Shown here: positions 42,581 to 47,429 of the stretch, in pieces
How positions within the stretch are numbered: the first letter of the stretch is position 1
How the letters are laid out: each line of letters opens with the position of its first letter
Assembly: GCA_019313825.1 (NCBI GenBank)
Contig: JAFDAM010000007.1
Coordinates: 1 to 47,429 of the forward strand
Direction of reading: 5' to 3'
DNA length: 47,429 nucleotides
Source of the DNA: Deltaproteobacteria bacterium
GTDB lineage: Bacteria; Desulfobacterota; DSM-4660; Desulfatiglandales; HGW-15
Notes under the pieces: model-generated
What the model was told of the DNA's origin: nothing
Databases searched by the model: none
Seen by the model: only the letters and a program-made list of their open reading frames with translations
Program-made: the position numbers and the translations under genes

Positions 42581-44368
42581 ATGGGTAAAAGCAATCAAGA
42601 TGATAGTCAGATCAAATGGAGGGAGCGGTATCAGAATCTGCTCGATTCATTAAATGTTGGTTTTGTTCTACTCGACATGGAATTTCGATACCTGGACGTC
42701 AACAAGACCTATATGAAGATGACCGGACTCCCTCGCGAAAAACTCGTGGGCAGACATACCAAAGAATTCTACAGTAAGGACGAGTTTGAGAGGCTGAAGG
42801 AGATTGTAGTTCCACTCCGGGATTACGATGATTTTCAGTTTGAGTTCGCCCTTCCAAATGTAAACGGTGAAAGAATTCCCGTTGTCCACAACGTACATAG
42901 GAACAAAGACAAGCATGGCAGCAACGCATCTATTCACGTCCTGATCACGGATATTCGAGAGCAGAAAAAGGTACAGGAGGAGTTGGAATCCGCGAATAAG
43001 GCCATCATCAGCAGTTACGACACACTTGAAAAGGAGAAGAAAAAATTTGAGGCCATACTCTTCGGAATAGGTGATTGTGTCACCATTTTTGACCCCAAGG
43101 AAACCCTCCTTCTATGCAATCCAAAAGGTGTTGAGATCAGGGGAAAACGCCGCACCCCTTTCCTGCCGCTTAAATCAGGAACTCAGCAACAGATAGAATT
43201 GACTGTGGGCAAAGAAAACCGTCAATTTTTCGGACAGATGCAGGAGATTCGCGACCAACGTGGAGCAGTATTCGCTTATGTGGAAACACTTAAAGATATC
43301 ACCTCCCAGATCATGCTCAAAGAAAAAGAACATGAATTATCCTGGATTAAGCGCGAAATGCGGAGATCAAAGCTCCAGACAGAGATGATCGGCATAAGCA
43401 GGGCCATGCAGAAAGTCTTCGAACTCATTCTTCGCTGCGCAGAAGTTGACTCTACTGTCTTGATACTTGGCGAAACCGGTGTCGGCAAGGAGGTCGCCGC
43501 CCGTGCCATCCACGCCCACAGCAGCCGTAAAGGCAAACCTTTTGTCGCGGTCAATTGCGGCGCTATTCCAGACACACTTCTTGAATCAGAGTTGTTCGGG
43601 CATGTGAAAGGCGCCTTTACCGGCGCCATCACCAAGAGGCCCGGCCTATTCCAGGAGGCCCAGGGAGGCACTCTCTTCCTCGACGAAGTAGGTGATATCA
43701 GCAGTTCTCTTCAAGTCAAACTCCTTAGAGCCCTTCAGGAGAAAGAGATACGACCCGTTGGAGGGGATAGGGCGCACCCTGTTGATGTCAGGGTAATAAC
43801 CGCAACCAATAAAGATCTTGAATATTTAGTAAAACAGAAACGTTTTCGTCATGATCTCTATTACCGTATTGCGGTCATTCCGTTAATCATCCCTCCGCTG
43901 AGAGAGCGCAAGGATGATATTATCCCCCTTGCAGAGCATTTTATAAAAAAATATCGGAAAAGCGGCACCAAGACACCAAAGACCATTGACCATCAAGTCC
44001 AGCAACTATTTCTGAACTGGTCTTGGCCCGGGAATGCGCGTGAACTGGAGAACGCCATTGAACACTGTATAGCCATGTCTAAAAACTCGTCCATAAAGAC
44101 CGAGTGTCTTCCCGTAAATATATTAAACGGTTTTAGACCGGAAAAAGAGGATAAAAGCGCTATAAACAGCGCATATGTCGAGGAGGTCGCCCAGGGAAAC
44201 AGACCATCAAGTTCCGCTTCGCCGATGAAATTAGAAGAGTCTGAAAAGATCATTATCTCAAATGCGCTTCGCCTGCATAATGGGAACCGAACGCTGACTG
44301 CCAAAGACCTCGGTATTTCAAGATCCACGATCTTGAGGAAGATAAAGAGGTATGGCATCATTCCATAA
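42581..44368 (+). CDS. PAS/AAA+/Fis sigma-54-dependent activator
   Basis: 595 aa from ATG 42581, or 606 from TTG 42548. A PAS domain (about 15-130: NLLDSLNVGFVLLDMEFRYL) is followed by a second PAS-like region and a coiled linker. The AAA+ domain has Walker A GETGVGKEVAA, the contact loop HVKGAFTGA, Walker B GTLFLDEVGDIS and RHDLYYRIAVIP. The C-terminal Fis helix-turn-helix reads TLTAKDLGISRSTILRKIKR. There is no receiver domain, so it probably senses a small molecule or redox state itself. It is divergent from the yqeC-molybdoenzyme operon, whose leader has a consensus sigma-54 promoter, and should control it. The xanthine-dehydrogenase-type operon is another possible target. Confidence 0.92.
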   Translation: MGKSNQDDSQIKWRERYQNLLDSLNVGFVLLDMEFRYLDVNKTYMKMTGLPREKLVGRHTKEFYSKDEFERLKEIVVPLRDYDDFQFEFALPNVNGERIPVVHNVHRNKDKHGSNASIHVLITDIREQKKVQEELESANKAIISSYDTLEKEKKKFEAILFGIGDCVTIFDPKETLLLCNPKGVEIRGKRRTPFLPLKSGTQQQIELTVGKENRQFFGQMQEIRDQRGAVFAYVETLKDITSQIMLKEKEHELSWIKREMRRSKLQTEMIGISRAMQKVFELILRCAEVDSTVLILGETGVGKEVAARAIHAHSSRKGKPFVAVNCGAIPDTLLESELFGHVKGAFTGAITKRPGLFQEAQGGTLFLDEVGDISSSLQVKLLRALQEKEIRPVGGDRAHPVDVRVITATNKDLEYLVKQKRFRHDLYYRIAVIPLIIPPLRERKDDIIPLAEHFIKKYRKSGTKTPKTIDHQVQQLFLNWSWPGNARELENAIEHCIAMSKNSSIKTECLPVNILNGFRPEKEDKSAINSAYVEEVAQGNRPSSSASPMKLEESEKIIISNALRLHNGNRTLTAKDLGISRSTILRKIKRYGIIP

Positions 44369-44417
44369 AATGCCCTTCTCAAATTTCGATTTTTCCTAAC
44401 TATACCTGATACATTAG

Positions 44418-44460
44418 GCCTTGAGCCTTACACCTTGTCGAAGATCCCGGTTTATCGGGG
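44418..44460. repeat. 7-bp periodic repeat and GTCGAAGATCCCGG element
   Basis: Heptads GCCTTGA/GCCTTAC/ACCTTGT (44418-44438) run into GTCGAAGATCCCGGTTTATC (44437-44460). The latter repeats the 25152 segment in opposite orientation and shares its start with 6829-6840. Confidence 0.55.
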
Positions 44461-44474
44461 AGCCCTGGGCCTTC

Positions 44475-44641
44475 ATTATTTGGCCACTTCCTCAAAAGGC
44501 AGCCCCGCCCGGGCGGGGTCGTCTTGAAGAAATAGTCATTGCCGGATAGATTGCCCTTTTCAGGCAAAGCTGATTTTCTTTGACCACGCCCATCGAAGAT
44601 TCCCGCCAAAGAGGCGGGAGAAGAACGTGGTTTTCAAGTTA
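44475..44641. repeat. Dispersed palindromic repeat, right half (copy D)
   Basis: It matches copy A from ATATTTGTCCACTTCC through the right arm and on to ACGTGATTTTTAAATTACA: CCACTTCCTCAAAAGG, GTCGTCTTGAAGA, CATTGCCGGATA, CTTTTCAGG and TTGACCACG occur in order. Two GC hairpins have been added (CCCCGCCCGGGCGGGG at 44503 and CCCGCC-AAAGA-GGCGGG at 44602). Its end abuts the broken FAD-subunit gene. Confidence 0.7.
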
Positions 44642-44992
44642 CAGATTTCCCCCCACAGTCCCCATCTGTCTCAACTGCACTGATCCCACATTTTTCGCTG
44701 CCTGACTGATTGCCGGGTACTTTTCAATAATCACCGGATCTTTCACCAAGTGGTGAAGCCTCACAAGCGCACCCAGACTCAATCCGGATTCTTCATCATA
44801 ATCCACCGAATCAAGCCAGGCGATGCTTCATAGCGATACGACATAGCTGGGCCTCGAGATCCTCTTTTTCATGGATGGAAAAAGATCCGTACCACCGGCC
44901 GTGATCTTGCTTTCCTCTCCGTGCTCTTTCAAAAAAAGGACTGCTTTTTGAATAGAGTCCGGCTCAACGTACTCAAAATCAGGCAGCCGCAT
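44639..44992 (-). pseudogene. Broken FAD subunit of a molybdenum hydroxylase (CoxM/XdhB-like)
   Basis: The minus-strand ATG 44992 overlaps the end of the molybdenum-subunit gene by 14 bp. It reads RLPDFEYVEPDSIQKAV, then ITAGGTDLFPSMKKR, the FAD-binding start of the CoxM/XdhB family. An in-frame TGA at codon 55 (44828-44830) follows VVSL. The same frame continues as family sequence (LDSVDYDEESGLSLGALVRL, AAKNVGSVQLRQMGTVGGNL) and then ends at TAA where repeat copy D begins. About 60% of the ~285-residue protein is missing. The TGA falls where relatives have Lys/Arg rather than a conserved Cys, so selenocysteine is unlikely. Confidence 0.8.
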
Positions 44993-47279
44993 CTTGGTTC
45001 TCCTTATTCTTCAAGCCTTTCAAGATCTTTTCAGGGGTGATGGGAAGGTCCATGACCCATACCCCGACCGCATTGTATACGGCATTGGCAATGGCCGGTG
45101 ACGGGGCGATGATAGATCCCTCACTCATCCCTTTAGCCCCGAACGGACCTCCCGGATCAGGTTCAGCCAAAAGCTCATTCACGATGACCGGCGCATCAAG
45201 GGCCGTAGGGATCTTATATTCAAGAAATGAGGGGTTCATGATTTGCCCTTCTTTAAAGACAAGTTCCTCATATAGGGACTGACCAAGGGCCTGACAGGCT
45301 GATCCCTCCAGCTGGCCTTCGGCCTGCATGGGGTTGATGGGCTGCCCGCCGTCATGGGCCCCGGAAATCCTTATGACATCCACCTGGCCGGTCAGGCCAT
45401 CAACTTCTACCTCTACAATATCGGTACCGAACCCATAAGCAGGCGAAGAATGTCCCTCATAGGTCTCATGGTTCACAACAACCGTGGGAGGGGTATATAA
45501 ACCCCTCCCCAGGATGTGAAAATCCTTGGAATAGAGGCTTCCCTTTACAGCGTCCCTAAAAGTCATCCCTTTGCTGGGACTTCCTTTCACATAGACCCTT
45601 CCATCCTTTGCCACCAGATCTGAAATATCAGCTTCCAGGGATTCAGCCACGTAGGGAAACAGCTGTCTTTTTACGTCCTCTGCAGCGGCCTTTACGGCAT
45701 TACCGGAGACATAGGTTACACGGCTTGAATAAGTACCATAGTCAAAAGGTGTGATCTCCGTATCACCCGAGATAACCGTCAGGTCTTCCACACTGATCCC
45801 AAGCTCCTCGCAGGCAATCTGGGCAAGGGTCGTGTTGGAGCCCTGGCCGATATCAGTGGCGCCCGTCAATAAGGTTGCCGTACCGTCTTCAAACACCTTT
45901 ATTATGGCCGCGGTTGCATCATGGGGGTTATACCTTGAGCCCGAGACATAGGCCCATATGCCTGCACCCAGTCCTCGACCGGCTTCCATTCTGTCTCTTT
46001 TTTCTTTCCATCGCTCGTTTTCTGAAACCAGGTTGATGCATTCTTTCATGGCGCAGCTAGGAATCCAGGCCTTATTCGGCATCACGTCACCCGACTCATG
46101 GGCGTTCTTTAATCTTAGATCCATTGGATCAATGCCCAGCTCTTCGGCGATCATGTCCATCTGGCAATCCGCAGCAAACCTCATCTGGAGGTTTCCCCAT
46201 CCCCTAAAAGCCCCGCTGGGGGCATGATTGGTATAAACATTATGGCCTTCATATCTCATATTCTGAAGACGGTATCCCATGAATACCTGCACACCGGCTC
46301 TTCCGATGATGGCAGGTCCCCAACTGTTATACGCCCCGGTATCGGCCACAGCCTTTGAATCTACGGCAAGCAACGTACCGTCTTTGGCCACACCGGTCTT
46401 GATCGTAATAAAATAGGGGTGTCTGATTCTTGTTGTACAGAACTCTTCCTCACGGGTATTGACTATCTTGACCGGCTGCCCGGCCTTTCTTGAAAGCAGC
46501 GCCGCAATGGCGTCAACGGGGAAAAGGCCGTCGGATTTACCGCCGAAACCGCCTCCTACAAACTGCTTGGTTACCCTGATCTTGTTAAGCGGCATGTCAA
46601 GATAACGGGAAAGGGTCTCCGCTGTCTTGAAGGGGCTCTGGGTGGAACTCCATATGGATACCTTATCCGACTGCTCCCAGTGCGCAACGGCGCAATGAAC
46701 CTCCATGGCGCAATGGGTAGTGGCCTGTGTTTTAAATCGGTCTACTCGAATGTAAAAGGCTTCTTTCATAGCCTTATCCACATCTCCGTGAAAGAATTGG
46801 GCGGTTCTGGAGATATTTCTCTCTGATTTTTCATGAAGAAGAGGGGCCCCGGGGTCCATTGCCTCGTAAGGGTCAAACACGGCCGGAAGTTCTTCATATT
46901 CAACCTCAATAAGATTTAACGCCTCTTCCGCGATCCACTCGTCTGTTGCAGCTACAGCCGCCACCTCATCACCGATATAACGAACCTTATCGATGGCCAA
47001 GGGGGTTTGATCGTAAAGTTCAGGCAGGTTTGTGAAAAGGCTGTACTTTTTATTGCGAGGTAAATCAGCCCCCGTCAGGACAGCCCTTACACCATGAAGC
47101 CGCTCTGCCCTTTCCGCATTAATATTTAGAATTTTTGCATGTGGAACATGGCTTCGAAGGACTTTGCCAAACAGCATCCCCGGGAGCCGGACGTCTACAG
47201 TGAACTCAGCCGCACCGGTAGCCTTGACTTTCCCATCTATAGGCGGAACCCTCTTTCCAATCAGTGAATATTCGTTCAT
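44979..47279 (-). CDS. Xanthine-dehydrogenase-family molybdenum-binding subunit
   Basis: 766 aa, the full length of XdhA/CoxL-type subunits. Motifs are GKRVPPIDGKVKATGAAEF near 8, cofactor-binding VGGGFGGKSDGLFPVDAIAA near 240, GAFRGWGNLQMRFA near 355, LLTGATDIGQGSNTTLAQIA near 465, and GPFGAKGMSEGSIIAPSPAI near 720 with the catalytic Glu. Such enzymes hydroxylate or dehydroxylate aromatic heterocycles, aldehydes or aryl-CoA substrates. The FAD partner gene directly downstream is broken, and no small 2Fe-2S subunit is seen in the 150 bp upstream. YqeC in the neighbourhood hints at a selenium-containing cofactor. The substrate is unknown. The enzyme may be orphaned or partner a subunit encoded elsewhere. 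Confidence 0.9.
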   Translation of the reverse strand: MNEYSLIGKRVPPIDGKVKATGAAEFTVDVRLPGMLFGKVLRSHVPHAKILNINAERAERLHGVRAVLTGADLPRNKKYSLFTNLPELYDQTPLAIDKVRYIGDEVAAVAATDEWIAEEALNLIEVEYEELPAVFDPYEAMDPGAPLLHEKSERNISRTAQFFHGDVDKAMKEAFYIRVDRFKTQATTHCAMEVHCAVAHWEQSDKVSIWSSTQSPFKTAETLSRYLDMPLNKIRVTKQFVGGGFGGKSDGLFPVDAIAALLSRKAGQPVKIVNTREEEFCTTRIRHPYFITIKTGVAKDGTLLAVDSKAVADTGAYNSWGPAIIGRAGVQVFMGYRLQNMRYEGHNVYTNHAPSGAFRGWGNLQMRFAADCQMDMIAEELGIDPMDLRLKNAHESGDVMPNKAWIPSCAMKECINLVSENERWKEKRDRMEAGRGLGAGIWAYVSGSRYNPHDATAAIIKVFEDGTATLLTGATDIGQGSNTTLAQIACEELGISVEDLTVISGDTEITPFDYGTYSSRVTYVSGNAVKAAAEDVKRQLFPYVAESLEADISDLVAKDGRVYVKGSPSKGMTFRDAVKGSLYSKDFHILGRGLYTPPTVVVNHETYEGHSSPAYGFGTDIVEVEVDGLTGQVDVIRISGAHDGGQPINPMQAEGQLEGSACQALGQSLYEELVFKEGQIMNPSFLEYKIPTALDAPVIVNELLAEPDPGGPFGAKGMSEGSIIAPSPAIANAVYNAVGVWVMDLPITPEKILKGLKNKENQDAAA

Positions 47280-47383
47280 TTATTATCCTCGCATGACTTT
47301 TTCATTTGTGAATGTCTTTATGAAATCGCTACACGATTTCATGTAACGTCCCGCTTCGCAGGACTTTCAAAAGAACTCAGCCA

Positions 47384-47415
47384 GAATACCCCGTGCTGTG
47401 CACGGGGATGAATGG
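47384..47415. repeat. Isolated hairpin resembling a type I-E CRISPR repeat
   Basis: ATACCCCGTGC-TGT-GCACGGGGATGAA has the 8-bp CCCCGTGC/GCACGGGG stem and the GGGGATGAA end typical of type I-E repeats. Only one copy fits before the window ends, so an array cannot be shown. Confidence 0.3.
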
Positions 47416-47429
47416 CTTATTTTGGGGGT

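Noticed and set aside
44400-44609. 69-aa minus-strand ORF
   Set aside because: Composed of repeat copy D and heptad repeats, with no protein-like features.
44828-44830. In-frame TGA in the FAD-subunit gene as a second selenocysteine codon
   Set aside because: The position normally holds Lys/Arg, not a conserved Cys. No SECIS-like hairpin was seen, and the gene is truncated shortly after, so a nonsense mutation is more likely.

Overview
The window looks like chromosomal DNA of a strictly anaerobic Desulfobacterota (sulfate-reducing or syntrophic deltaproteobacterium, Desulfobacterales-like). This is inferred from gene content, not from a marker gene: a giant HdrA-type flavoprotein next to a selenocysteine-containing MvhD and a MetV/MetF methylene-tetrahydrofolate reductase, cytoplasmic molybdoenzymes, a YqeC selenium-cofactor gene, sigma-54 two-component regulators, and repeat-rich intergenic DNA. 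No rRNA or tRNA gene was seen.

Layout. (1) 1-7.5 kb: a TetR regulator between two copies of a palindromic ~180-bp repeat, then a minus-strand operon (transglutaminase-like protein, ABC ATPase, ABC permease, PHP phosphoesterase), then a DUF151 protein. (2) 8-11.8 kb: a PlsB-like acyltransferase, a 114-bp MITE-like element, and three small minus-strand genes. (3) 12.2-18.9 kb: a plus-strand cluster hdrA(-gltD fusion)/mvhD(Sec)/metV/metF ending in an intrinsic terminator. It is probably an NAD(P)H- and ferredoxin-linked methylene-THF reductase of the Wood-Ljungdahl pathway. The mvhD gene is missed by the ORF track because TGA is codon 16. (4) 19.3-24.1 kb: a small ORF and a tightly overlapping sensor kinase / receiver-kinase hybrid / NtrC-type regulator operon. 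(5) 24.2-30.8 kb: an accessory stretch with a PIN-toxin remnant, an intact PIN toxin-antitoxin pair behind a leaderless promoter, a DUF3795 protein, an MFS transporter, a nitroreductase, a cupin, a type II NADH dehydrogenase-like protein, an HD protein, and broken FMN-reductase and SDR genes. (6) 30.9-37.4 kb: a minus-strand series with a HAD-like protein, an unrecognised 230-aa protein, a split PEP-synthase-like phosphotransferase (catalytic-His subunit and ATP-grasp subunit), a divergent carboxyltransferase-like TIM barrel and a VOC/epimerase protein. It resembles the logic of phenylphosphate synthase and is the best candidate here for an undescribed substrate-activation system. (7) 37.5-42.3 kb: YqeC, a cytoplasmic molybdopterin oxidoreductase, a four-cluster ferredoxin subunit and a membrane haem-b/ferredoxin subunit. 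Transcription is probably from a consensus sigma-54 promoter facing a divergent PAS/AAA+/Fis activator (42.6-44.4 kb). (8) 44.6-47.3 kb: a xanthine-dehydrogenase-type molybdenum subunit followed by an FAD subunit that is broken by an in-frame stop and truncated at a repeat.

Two selenium traits occur in one window: selenocysteine in MvhD, and YqeC near a molybdenum hydroxylase. The intergenic DNA is unusual. It carries dispersed palindromic repeats with CAAATATTTG boxes, CCCGCC/GGCGGG hairpins, and many short, degenerate tandem repeats with a 7-bp period. The MITE-like element sits directly in one of these, with a 7-bp target duplication equal to one repeat unit.

All calls were made by eye without database searches. 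Function names are family-level unless stated.
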